DNA from: AC-32 sp963736055
GTDB lineage: Bacteria > Actinomycetota > Thermoleophilia > Gaiellales > Gaiellaceae
Length of the DNA stretch: 64,000 nt
Direction: 5' to 3'
NCBI GenBank assembly: GCA_963736055.1
Contig: CAVTNM010000001.1
Span: forward strand, 124,001 to 188,000
The translations under genes were made by a program, and so were the position numbers. Under the pieces are notes generated by a model. The model did not search any database, had not been told where the DNA came from, and saw only the letters and a program-made list of their open reading frames with translations. Positions 16,332 through 24,226 of the stretch are shown here, piece by piece (within the stretch, counting starts at the first letter, position 1; each line of letters begins with the position of its first letter).

Positions 16332-18876
16332 CTGGCGGCGAATCGGGCCCGCGGCGATCATCGCGCTGGCGGCGATGCTGCTCGTCGTCGGCTTCGGCGT
16401 CAGCGGCGCGAAGCAGCGCTCGCTCGTCTCCGCCGCCTCGTCGTGGCGCGGACTGGTCGGCGGGGCGCATCCGACCGTCGAGGTCGGCCAGCGCATGCTC
16501 GTCGTCCTGAAGGCGCCCTCGCTGGCGCAGCGCGTCGCGGAGAACGGCGGGCTCGCCAGCGACTCCGCCGAGCGGCGCTGGACCGCGGCGGCTCTCGCTG
16601 CACAGAAGCAGCTGCTCTCGGAGCTCGGCACGCACGGCATCCGCATGCGGGTCGAGTTCAGCTTCACGCGCGTGCTGAATGGCTTCTCGGCGCCGCTCGA
16701 CGCGCGGGCGGTCGCGCTGCTCGAGCGCAGGCCCGAGGTGGCCGGCGTCTACCCGGTGCGCGTGGCGTACCCGGCGTCGGTGTCGTCCGAGCTGCTCGGC
16801 AAGAAGGGGCTGGCCCACGGCGCAGGGCACCTGCCTGCCGTGACCCTGCCGGGCTACGACGGGCGCGGCGTCACGATCGCTCTGCTCGACACCGGCGTCG
16901 ATCAGGCTCAGCCGCACCTGCGCGGCCGCGTTCTCCCGGGGCTCGACGTCGTCGACGGCCGTGCCGGCGCCCCAGCCGTCGCCGACCCGGACGGCTCCGG
17001 ACAGCTCGAGCGGCACGGGACCGAGCTGGCCGGGATCCTCGTCGGAGCGGGCGGCCCGGCCGGCATCTCCGGCGTGGCCACGGGGGCGACGGTGCTTCCC
17101 ATCCGCGTGGCCGGCTGGCAGCGGGACCTGACGGGCGACTGGGCCGTCTACTCCCGCACCGACCAGCTGATCGAGGGGCTCGAGCGCGCGGTCGATCCCA
17201 ATGTGGACGGCGACGCCCATGACGCGGCCCGGATCGCGCTGATCGGCGTCGCCGCGTCGTTCGGCGCCTTCGCGGACTCGCCCGAGGCGCGGGCGATCCG
17301 GGGCGCGCTCCGCCTCGACACGATGGTGGTCGCGCCCGTCGGGAACGACGGGCCGGCGGGACCCGGCTTCGGCAGCGTCTCCAGCCCTGGCGGCGCGCCG
17401 TATGCGCTCACCGTCGGTGCTGCGGACCTGCGCCCGGAGGCCGAGGAGGTCCCGGTGGCCGTGCGGACCGGCCTCGACCTCCTCCTCGACCGGCCTCTGC
17501 CGCTCGCGGGGGCGGTCGTGTCGACGCGGCCGGTGGAGCTCGAGCTCGCGGCGCCACGTCCTCCAGGCGACGATGCAAACGATCCCGAGCTGAGGCAGTT
17601 CTTCAACGGCCACGGTCTCAGCCTCGTGGCGGGCCGCGCCGCGCTGGTGCACGGGGGCGCCGACCCCCAGCTTGCGGCGGAGTACGCGGCCCGCGCCGGC
17701 GCCGCCGCCGTGGTGCTCTACGGCACCCAGCTCCCCGCGGGCGGCCTTGGCCTCGACGAGGGCGTGGACGTGCCGGTGCTGAGCCTGCCGCCCCGGGTGG
17801 GAAGGCTCGCTGCTGCGGCGATCCGGCGCCGGGAGCATCCGGCGATCTCGATCGGCGTCCCGCGGATCGTGCGGAACGGGACCTCGGGCGAGATCGCGCC
17901 GTTCTCGTCGCACGGGCTCGCCTTCGACGGGCGCGTGAAGCCGGACCTGGTCGCGCCGGGAGTCGTCGTCGCGACCTCGGAGCCCGGAGCTAACGACGAC
18001 GGCACGCCCCGCTTCGGCACCGTCAACGGCTCGAGTGCCGCTGCCGCGGTGGTGGCCGGCGCGGCAGCCGTGCTCGCGCAGGCGCGGCCCGGCCTGCGCG
18101 GCCTCGACCTGCGCAGCCTGCTCACGGGCACCGCGCGGTCGCTCCGCGATGCGGACGTGACCGCCCAGGGAGCGGGCCTGCTCGACCTCGGCGCTGCCTC
18201 GGCCGGTGAGATCGCAGCCGATCCGGTCACTCTGGCCTTCGGCCGCGCCGAGGGCGACGGCTGGAGTGCGACTCAGGATGTGACGGTTCGGAACGTGTCC
18301 ACGAGGCGGCTGCTCGTCCGCGTCCACGCCCCCGGCCAGGGCGGGCTGCTGATCGACTCGAAGCCGAAGTGGGTGCGGCTGAAGCCGGGCGGGCACGCCG
18401 TGGTCAGCCTCCGGGCCCGCCTGCGCGGAGCGCCTCCAGGCGACGGCTCGGCCGAAGGCATCGTGCTCCTCATCGCGCGGGGAGCCGGGCCGCTGAAGAT
18501 CCCGTGGGCGATCACCTTCGGCCGCGGGCCGACCAGCCTGATCTCCGCGGTCGGGCTCTCCTCGCGCGCGTTCAAGCCCTCGGACACCACCCCCGCGGTG
18601 CTGTCGCTCCTGGCGGGCCGCGTTCTCCAGGCCCCGACAGGCCCGCAGGTCCAGCCCGTCGCCCGGCTGGACGTCGAGCTCTGGCATGGCCACAAGCGGC
18701 TCGGACTGCTCGCGCGGCTGCGCGACCTGCTCCCCGGCCGCGTCGCGATCGGCCTCACCGGCCGCGACCCCGACGGGGCCCTCTTGCGTCGCGGCATCTA
18801 CACGATCCGGCTGCTTGCGCTGCCGACCACGGCCGGCGCGGTGACGCGCAGGACGATCGGGTTCCGAATCAAGTAG
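16309..18876 (+). CDS. Secreted subtilisin-family (S8) serine protease
   Basis: 855 residues. N-terminal signal anchor (IGPAAIIALAAMLLVVGFGVSG), a propeptide-like region with MLVVLKAPS and FTRVLNGFSAPLDARAVALLE, then the S8 domain. Catalytic residues as counted from ATG 16309: Asp194 in IALLDTGVD, His236 in ERHGTELAGILVG, Ser576 in VNGSSAAAAVVAGAAAVL. The usual GTSMA is replaced by GSSAA. An insert between His and Ser looks like a PA domain (AAVVLYGTQLPAGGL). The roughly 250-residue C-terminal part looks like beta-rich accessory domains. ATG 16309 fits a TTATCT -10 eight bases upstream; TTG 16300 is less likely. Confidence 0.9.
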   Translation: MRMRRFPDWRRIGPAAIIALAAMLLVVGFGVSGAKQRSLVSAASSWRGLVGGAHPTVEVGQRMLVVLKAPSLAQRVAENGGLASDSAERRWTAAALAAQKQLLSELGTHGIRMRVEFSFTRVLNGFSAPLDARAVALLERRPEVAGVYPVRVAYPASVSSELLGKKGLAHGAGHLPAVTLPGYDGRGVTIALLDTGVDQAQPHLRGRVLPGLDVVDGRAGAPAVADPDGSGQLERHGTELAGILVGAGGPAGISGVATGATVLPIRVAGWQRDLTGDWAVYSRTDQLIEGLERAVDPNVDGDAHDAARIALIGVAASFGAFADSPEARAIRGALRLDTMVVAPVGNDGPAGPGFGSVSSPGGAPYALTVGAADLRPEAEEVPVAVRTGLDLLLDRPLPLAGAVVSTRPVELELAAPRPPGDDANDPELRQFFNGHGLSLVAGRAALVHGGADPQLAAEYAARAGAAAVVLYGTQLPAGGLGLDEGVDVPVLSLPPRVGRLAAAAIRRREHPAISIGVPRIVRNGTSGEIAPFSSHGLAFDGRVKPDLVAPGVVVATSEPGANDDGTPRFGTVNGSSAAAAVVAGAAAVLAQARPGLRGLDLRSLLTGTARSLRDADVTAQGAGLLDLGAASAGEIAADPVTLAFGRAEGDGWSATQDVTVRNVSTRRLLVRVHAPGQGGLLIDSKPKWVRLKPGGHAVVSLRARLRGAPPGDGSAEGIVLLIARGAGPLKIPWAITFGRGPTSLISAVGLSSRAFKPSDTTPAVLSLLAGRVLQAPTGPQVQPVARLDVELWHGHKRLGLLARLRDLLPGRVAIGLTGRDPDGALLRRGIYTIRLLALPTTAGAVTRRTIGFRIK

Positions 18877-18881
18877 CGGCC

Positions 18882-18887
18882 TATACT
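18882..18887 (+). promoter_or_regulatory. -10 box TATACT of glutamate dehydrogenase gene
   Basis: TATACT ends nine bases before GTG 18897. No Shine-Dalgarno sequence is present, suggesting leaderless translation. Confidence 0.55.
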
Positions 18888-18896
18888 CAGCGCGGC

Positions 18897-20171
18897 GTGA
18901 CCACAGTCGAGGCGCCTCAGACTCACCTCCGAGAGAACCCGTTCGAGATCGCGCGGGAGCAGCTGCGCCGCGTCGCGGAGATCTTCGACATCGACCAGCG
19001 CCTGGTGAACGTGCTCCAGGAGTGCAAGAAGGCCGTGGTCGTCTCGGTGCCGGTGACGATGGACGACGGCACGATCCAGGCGTTCGAGGGCTATCGGGTC
19101 ACGCACAACATCGCCCGCGGGCCCTCGAAGGGCGGCATCCGGTACCACCCGGACGTCACGCTCGACGAGGTGAAGGCCCTCGCGATGTGGATGACCTGGA
19201 AGTGCGCCCTGATGAACATCCCCTTCGGAGGCGCCAAGGGCGGCGTGATCTGCGATCCGAAGAAGCTCACGCGCGGGGAGCTCGAGCGCATGACCCGTCG
19301 CTACACGACCGAGATCATCAACGAGATCGGGCCGGAGAAGGACATACCGGCGCCCGATGTCGGCACCGACGGGTCGGTGATGGCCTGGATCTTCGACACC
19401 TACTCGATGAACAAGGGCCACTCGGTGCTCGGCGTCGTGACGGGCAAGCCGCTCAACGTCGGCGGTTCGCTCGGCCGGCTGGAGGCGACCGCACGCGGAG
19501 CGCTGTACTGCATCCAGGAGGCGGTGCGCAAGAAGGAGCTCCGGCTCGAGGGCCTGCGCGTCGCGGTGCAAGGGTTCGGCAACGTCGGCAGCTACCTGGC
19601 GAAGTTCCTCGCCGAGGAGGGTGCGACGGTGATCGCGATCTCCGACTCGCGCGTCGGGCTCTACAACGCGAACGGCATCGACGTGGCCGCCGCGATCGCG
19701 CACAAGCTGGAGTCCAGCTCGCTCGCCGGGCTGAAGGGCGCGGAGGAGATCACGAACGAGGAGCTGCTGCTGCTCGAGTGCGACGTGCTAGCGCCCTGCG
19801 CGCTGGAGCAGGTGATCACGCACGAGAACGCCGCCCAGGTGAAGGCGAAGATCGTGGCCGAGGGCGCGAACGGCCCGATCACTCCGGCGGGCGACGAGAT
19901 CCTCGAGGAGAAGGGCGTCCTGATCCTGCCGGACATCCTCGCCAATGCCGGCGGCGTCGTGGTCTCCTACTTCGAATGGGTCCAGGGCCTCCAGGAGTAC
20001 TTCTGGAAGGAGCCGGAGGTCAACTCGAAGCTGCGCGACATCGTCACCCGCGCGTTCAACGAGACCTGGCACGTGTACGAGGACCGGCAGACGACGATGC
20101 GCAACGCCGCCTACGGCGTCGCGGTCGGCCGCGTCTCGGAGGCCACGGTGACCCGTGGCCTCTATCCCTAG
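18897..20171 (+). CDS. gdhA: Glutamate dehydrogenase
   Basis: 424 residues, the length of hexameric Glu/Leu/Phe/Val dehydrogenases. It interconverts glutamate with 2-oxoglutarate plus ammonia using NAD(P). Motifs: YRVTHNIARGPSKGGIRYHP (substrate site), MTWKCALMNIPFGGAKGGV with the catalytic Lys region, DIPAPDVGTD, and the cofactor-binding VAVQGFGNVGSYLAKFL. The residue after the second beta strand (ISDSR) hints at NAD preference, but this is weak. It is followed by a glutaredoxin-like gene and rex, which would tie nitrogen metabolism to redox state. Confidence 0.95.
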   Translation: MTTVEAPQTHLRENPFEIAREQLRRVAEIFDIDQRLVNVLQECKKAVVVSVPVTMDDGTIQAFEGYRVTHNIARGPSKGGIRYHPDVTLDEVKALAMWMTWKCALMNIPFGGAKGGVICDPKKLTRGELERMTRRYTTEIINEIGPEKDIPAPDVGTDGSVMAWIFDTYSMNKGHSVLGVVTGKPLNVGGSLGRLEATARGALYCIQEAVRKKELRLEGLRVAVQGFGNVGSYLAKFLAEEGATVIAISDSRVGLYNANGIDVAAAIAHKLESSSLAGLKGAEEITNEELLLLECDVLAPCALEQVITHENAAQVKAKIVAEGANGPITPAGDEILEEKGVLILPDILANAGGVVVSYFEWVQGLQEYFWKEPEVNSKLRDIVTRAFNETWHVYEDRQTTMRNAAYGVAVGRVSEATVTRGLYP

Positions 20172-20191
20172 GAACGCGGAGTCTTGGGTGC

Positions 20192-20452
20192 GTGGCGAAG
20201 ATCGTCCAGGTGACCGTCTTTCACGCCGCCGGCTGCCACCTCTGCGAGCGGGCGCTCGCGCAGGTGCGGGCGCTGCGCGACGAGCTCGGGTTCGGTCTCG
20301 ACGAGGTCGCGATCGACGGCGACCCCGAGCTCGAGGCCGCCTACCGCGAGCTGATCCCCGTCGTCGAGATCGACGGCCGGCGGGCGTTCACCTACTACGT
20401 GCACGAGGCCGCGTTCCGGCGGCGGCTGGAGGCCGCACAAACTTCGTCCTGA
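20192..20452 (+). CDS. Glutaredoxin-like thiol-disulfide protein
   Basis: 86 residues from GTG 20192. VTVFHAAGCHLCERALAQV carries the CxxC redox pair, and ELIPVVEIDGRRAF includes the cis-proline segment of the thioredoxin fold. The size and the GCHLC motif match the glutaredoxin-like DUF836 group. Substrate unknown. It lies 20 bases after gdhA and 60 bases before rex on the same strand. Confidence 0.85.
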   Translation: MAKIVQVTVFHAAGCHLCERALAQVRALRDELGFGLDEVAIDGDPELEAAYRELIPVVEIDGRRAFTYYVHEAAFRRRLEAAQTSS

Positions 20453-20512
20453 GCGGCGACTTTGTGACGGTCTGACGCACGGAACCGCGCGGTACTGGCA
20501 GAATGGTCGTGC

Positions 20513-21166
20513 GTGTTACAAGCGACCGTTCAGGGGAGTGGGCCGAACACCGAACGACTGACCGTCGGAGTGGCGGCCCGGCTGAGCCGCTACCTCCAGG
20601 TGCTCACCCAGGCGAAGAAGATGGGCAAGGACCGGATCTCGTCGCAGGAGATCTCGGACTACACGAACATCAACGCCACGCAGATCCGCCGCGACCTCTC
20701 GGCCTTCGGCAAGTTCGGCAAGCGCGGAGTCGGCTACAACATCGACTCGCTGCTCGGCGAGATCCGGAAGATCCTGCGCACCCAGGGCCAGCACAACATC
20801 GCGCTCGTGGGCGCCGGGCGGCTCGGCCACGCGATCGCCAGCTCGCCGATCTTCGCCGAGCACGGGATCAACATCGCGGCGGTCTTCGACAACGACCCGG
20901 ACAAGGTGGGGCGGACGATCGGCTCGAACTCGATCAGCGATTCGCGCCGGCTCGCGGATGCGGTGCGAGAGAAGAACATCATCGTCGGCGTCGTCGCGGT
21001 GCCCGCCGGGAGCGCACAGGACGTGGCCCAGGAGCTGATCGACTCGGGCGTGCGGATCATCTTCAACTACTCCGAGGCGTTGCTCGACGTGCCCCACGAC
21101 GTGACCGTGCACACCTCGAACCCCGCCGTCGACCTGCTGCACGCGCTGTACTTCCACTTGACCTAG
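20513..21166 (+). CDS. rex: Redox-sensing transcriptional repressor Rex
   Basis: 217 residues. The N-terminal winged helix contains RLSRYLQVLTQ and SSQEISDYTNINATQIRRDLSAFGKFGKRGVGYNI, the strongly conserved Rex DNA-binding part. The Rossmann domain follows with ALVGAGRLGHAIA, and AVFDNDPDKVG and IIFNYSEALLDVP match the NADH-sensing core. Rex represses fermentative and respiratory genes when NADH is low. The 20 residues before the winged helix are a variable extension from GTG 20513. Confidence 0.95.
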   Translation: MLQATVQGSGPNTERLTVGVAARLSRYLQVLTQAKKMGKDRISSQEISDYTNINATQIRRDLSAFGKFGKRGVGYNIDSLLGEIRKILRTQGQHNIALVGAGRLGHAIASSPIFAEHGINIAAVFDNDPDKVGRTIGSNSISDSRRLADAVREKNIIVGVVAVPAGSAQDVAQELIDSGVRIIFNYSEALLDVPHDVTVHTSNPAVDLLHALYFHLT

Positions 21167-21196
21167 CTCCGGCGTAGGCTCGAACCGGTGCGAACG

Positions 21197-21236
21197 GTGA
21201 CAGTCACAGTGACAGTCACAGTGACTGTCACTGTGA
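21197..21236 (+). repeat. Dispersed palindromic GTGACAGTCAC element, copy 1
   Basis: A 40-base run built from GTGACAGTCACA twice, followed by its inverted form GTGACTGTCACTGTGA. The inner part folds into a hairpin with 15-base arms around one central base. The first 38 bases are identical to the copy at 28488-28525, and 29 bases match the copy at 43233-43261. It lies between rex and the glycosyltransferase gene. Confidence 0.85.
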
Positions 21237-21261
21237 ATTCGGTTTCGGTCTGGCTCGCGGC

Positions 21262-22512
21262 GTGAGGATCCTGCTCTGGCACGGTTATCTGCTCGGCGGC
21301 ACCGGGTCGAACGTCTACACGCGCGCGCTCGCGCGCGAGTGGAGCAACGCGGGGCACGAGGTCGTCGTCGTCTCCCAGGAGCCGCACCCGGAGCAGTACG
21401 ACCTCGGCGCTGCCCGCACGGTGCGTCCGGAGCTCGACGGCCCGCTGCCGGTCTTCGTGCTGGACCGCTACGAAGGCCACGACCCGCGCCTGCTCCAGGA
21501 GCTGACCCGCGAGGAGCGGGAGCACTACGTCGAGCGCAACGCAGCCGCATTGCGCGCGCTGCTCCCGGCCGACCTCGTCTTTGCCAACCACGTGCTGCTC
21601 GGCGGGCCGGTCGGCGCCGCCTCGGGCGCGCCGTACGCGGTCAAGGCCCACGGCTCCGAGCTCGAGTACTCGATGCGAGAGAGCCCGGAGCTGCAGGCGT
21701 GGGGGAGGGAGTCGCTCGCGGAGGCGAAGGCGGTCTTCGTCGGCTCCGAGCACATCCGACGGGTCCTGGAGGAGGTGGTCGGGCACGTCGACCGCGTGCA
21801 CGAGGTGCCGCCCGGCGTCGACGTCGAGCAGTTCCGCCCAAGGCCACGGGCCGAAGCGCTCGAGGCGCTGCTCGAGGAGGCACGTCGCGACCCGCCGAAC
21901 CCGGGAAACGCGAACGAGCGGCTCCCGGACGAGGGAAACGCGGAGCGCCTCGCCGCGTTCTTCGCCGGGCAGCGGCCGACCGTCCTCTACTTCGGCAAGC
22001 TCCTGTTCAACAAGGGCGTCCACCTGCTGCTCGAGGCGCTGCAGGAGCTCGACGCCCGCGCGGTGGTCGTCGGCTTCGGCGACTACCGCGAGGAGCTGGA
22101 AGGGCTGGCCGGGGAGGGCACCCTGTTCACCGGTGCCCTCGAGCACCGGCACCTGATCCACCTGCTCCCGCTCGCGGATGTGAGCGTCGTGCCGTCGATC
22201 TTCCCGGAGGCCTTCGGGATGGTCGCCGCGGAAGCCGCGGCCGCCGGCTCGCCGCCGCTCGTGGCCCGGCACTCCGGCCTGAGCGAGATCGCCGAGGGCC
22301 TCGAGGCCGAGTACCCGCTCGAGCACCGCCACCTGGCCAGCTTCGCCAAGGGAGACGTGGACGACCTCCGCGCGAAGCTGGCGGAGCTGCTGGCGCTCCC
22401 CGGAGAGGAGCGCGCCCGGATAGCCGCAGCGGCACGCCACGCCGCGGAGACGCGCTGGAGCTGGGCGGGAGTCGCGGATCGCCTGCTTCGGCCCTTCCAA
22501 GGCGCCGACTAG
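21262..22512 (+). CDS. Glycosyltransferase family 4 (GT-B fold)
   Basis: 416 residues. The N-terminal Rossmann-like domain starts MRILLWHGYLLGGTGSNVYT with the glycine-rich acceptor loop. The C-terminal donor domain has VLYFGKLLFNKGVHLLLEAL and SVVPSIFPEAFGMVAAEAAAAG, the E-x7-E region of retaining GT4 enzymes. A short insert rich in charged residues (PRAEALEALLEEARRDPPN) separates the domains. Likely transfers a sugar to a lipid or glycan; the substrate is unknown. GTG start, no convincing ribosome binding site. Confidence 0.88.
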   Translation: MRILLWHGYLLGGTGSNVYTRALAREWSNAGHEVVVVSQEPHPEQYDLGAARTVRPELDGPLPVFVLDRYEGHDPRLLQELTREEREHYVERNAAALRALLPADLVFANHVLLGGPVGAASGAPYAVKAHGSELEYSMRESPELQAWGRESLAEAKAVFVGSEHIRRVLEEVVGHVDRVHEVPPGVDVEQFRPRPRAEALEALLEEARRDPPNPGNANERLPDEGNAERLAAFFAGQRPTVLYFGKLLFNKGVHLLLEALQELDARAVVVGFGDYREELEGLAGEGTLFTGALEHRHLIHLLPLADVSVVPSIFPEAFGMVAAEAAAAGSPPLVARHSGLSEIAEGLEAEYPLEHRHLASFAKGDVDDLRAKLAELLALPGEERARIAAAARHAAETRWSWAGVADRLLRPFQGAD

Positions 22513-22605
22513 GCGGCGCCGACCAGAAAGGTCGTGCGGGCTCTGCCCGTGCGGCCTCCAACACGCCGTCTAACCGGGGCCCGACGCGACCGGCGAGAGA
22601 GTCTC

Positions 22606-22611
22606 TAATGT
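22606..22611 (+). promoter_or_regulatory. -10 box TAATGT before the YbdK-type gene
   Basis: TAATGT ends nine bases before GTG 22621, with no ribosome binding site; leaderless arrangement. Confidence 0.5.
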
Positions 22612-22620
22612 AGCCCCGCC

Positions 22621-23856
22621 GTGGGAGACGCCCAGACCCTCAGCCCGGAGGAGCAGCTCCGCACCGCCCGTGAGCAGTACGAGCAGGCACAGGACCTGAC
22701 ACTCGCCATCGAGGAGGAGTTCGCGGTCCTCGATCCCGAGACCCTTTCGCTCACGAACCGGTTCGAAGAGCTCCAGGCGGCCGCCAAGGGCACGCCGCTC
22801 GAGGATCACCTCGTCGGCGAGCTGATCGCCTCCGAGGTCGAGGTGCGGACGGGCCGCTGCGACGACTTCGAGGAGGCGGCGGCCAAGCTGGGCGAGCGGC
22901 GCATCCAGCTGGCCGAGCTGGCGGGCTCGATCGGGGTCACCCTCGGCGCCACCGGCACGCACCCGTGGAGCCCGTGGCAGGAGCAGCGCATCATCGACAC
23001 GCCGCACTACCGGCGCAACGACGAGCTCCTGCGCTACGTCGTCTGGCGCAACAACAGCTTCGGTCTCCACGTCCACGTGGCGATCAAGGGGCCGGATCGT
23101 GCGGTCGCCGTGTGCAACGGCCTGCGCAACTACCTGCCCGAGCTGCTCGCGCTGTCCTGCAGCTCGCCGTTCCTGGAGAACGTCAACACGGGCTTGCACT
23201 CGGTGCGCACCCAGATCTTCACGCGCATGTTCCCCCGCTGCGGCGTGCCCGACCCGTACGACGGCTGGGACGGGTTCGAGCGGTACGTGCGCTTCCTCTA
23301 CGACGCCCGCTCGATCGACGAGCACACGCAGATCTGGTGGAGCGTCCGGCCGCACCTTGCCTTCCCGACCGTCGAGATCCGGATCTGCGATGCCCAGCCC
23401 GAGCTCGGCGAGGCGCGTGCGCTGGCGGCGCTCTGCTACGCGCTCACCGCGCGCATCGCCCGCGCGATCGACGAGGGCGAGCCCCTGCCGTCGTTCCCCC
23501 ACCGGCTGATCGAGGAGAACCTCTGGCGGGCGATCCGCTACGGGCTCTCCGGCGAGCTGATCGACCTCGCAAGCGGCGAGACGCGCCCTGCCCGGGCGCA
23601 CCTCGAGCGGCTGCTCGACTGGGTCTCGCCGGTCGCCGACGAGCTCGGGCTCGCCTCCGAGCTCGCGATCCCGGTCGCCAACGCCGCCGAGCGCCAGATT
23701 GCGCGCAACGCCGACGGCGCGAGCCTCGCGGAGGTCTACGCGGAGCAGGTTCGCCCGACGGAGCCTTCAGGACTCGCGGGCCTCGGCCCGTGCGTCCGTG
23801 GGAAACGACCAGTCGACAGAGCCCGAATCGAAAGAGACGGCCTCGTAGGTGGCTGA
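22621..23856 (+). CDS. YbdK-type carboxylate-amine ligase (glutamate-cysteine ligase family 2)
   Basis: 411 residues. LTLAIEEEFAVLDPETL is the conserved N-terminal Glu-rich strand. ASEVEVRTGRC, GATGTHPWSPW, NNSFGLHVHVAI, LSCSSPFLENVNTGLHSVR and TVEIRICDAQP are further family motifs. Members have weak gamma-glutamylcysteine synthetase activity in vitro; the true substrate is usually unknown. The last 30 residues are not conserved and overlap the next gene by eight bases, so the two may be co-translated. Confidence 0.9.
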   Translation: MGDAQTLSPEEQLRTAREQYEQAQDLTLAIEEEFAVLDPETLSLTNRFEELQAAAKGTPLEDHLVGELIASEVEVRTGRCDDFEEAAAKLGERRIQLAELAGSIGVTLGATGTHPWSPWQEQRIIDTPHYRRNDELLRYVVWRNNSFGLHVHVAIKGPDRAVAVCNGLRNYLPELLALSCSSPFLENVNTGLHSVRTQIFTRMFPRCGVPDPYDGWDGFERYVRFLYDARSIDEHTQIWWSVRPHLAFPTVEIRICDAQPELGEARALAALCYALTARIARAIDEGEPLPSFPHRLIEENLWRAIRYGLSGELIDLASGETRPARAHLERLLDWVSPVADELGLASELAIPVANAAERQIARNADGASLAEVYAEQVRPTEPSGLAGLGPCVRGKRPVDRARIERDGLVGG

Positions 23857-24163
23857 GGACGAGCAGAAGCTGGCCGAGGACGAGCAGAAGCTGATCGAGG
23901 AGCTGCAGGCCGAGCTTGCGAAGCTCAAGGTCTCGGATCTCCTGCTGCAGACGCTCTACTCCGTCTCTTCGCTCGGGTACCACCGGCTGAGCGGTGAGAC
24001 TCGGGACCTGGAGCAGGCGAGGCTCGCGATCGAGGCTCTCCGCGCCCTCGTGCCGGTGCTCGAAGGCTCGGTTCCCGACGATGCGGTGCGCGATTTCGGC
24101 CAGGTGCTGGCGAACCTCCAGCTTGCGTACGCCGACGCGGCCGGGGAAAACGCGCCTTCCTGA
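23849..24163 (+). CDS. DUF1844-like small protein
   Basis: 104 residues. An N-terminal charged coiled coil (EDEQKLAEDEQKLIEELQAEL) is followed by a helical core: LLLQTLYSVSSLGYHRLSGE, LEQARLAIEALRALVPVLEG and FGQVLANLQLAYADA. This spacing resembles DUF1844 proteins, whose function is not known. It begins inside the YbdK-type gene. Confidence 0.65.
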   Translation: MAEDEQKLAEDEQKLIEELQAELAKLKVSDLLLQTLYSVSSLGYHRLSGETRDLEQARLAIEALRALVPVLEGSVPDDAVRDFGQVLANLQLAYADAAGENAPS

Positions 24164-24186
24164 AGCGGCTGTGATAGAAAACCGCG

Positions 24187-24206
24187 GCGCCGGGGAGTCT
24201 CGGCGC
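24187..24206 (+). other. Stem-loop upstream of hppA
   Basis: GCGCCG (24187-24192), an eight-base loop, and CGGCGC (24201-24206), about 20 bases before the hppA start. It may end the upstream transcript or sit in the hppA leader. Confidence 0.3.
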
Positions 24207-24226
24207 AAGTCTTGTAGGGAGGCGCC

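Noticed and set aside
16270..18693. An 807-residue minus-strand frame opposite the subtilase
   Set aside because: Composition-driven shadow with no domain; subtilase on the plus strand has a complete catalytic triad.
21197..21236. CRISPR-like array
   Set aside because: Units are immediately adjacent palindromes without spacers, and copies are far apart; no cas genes in the window.
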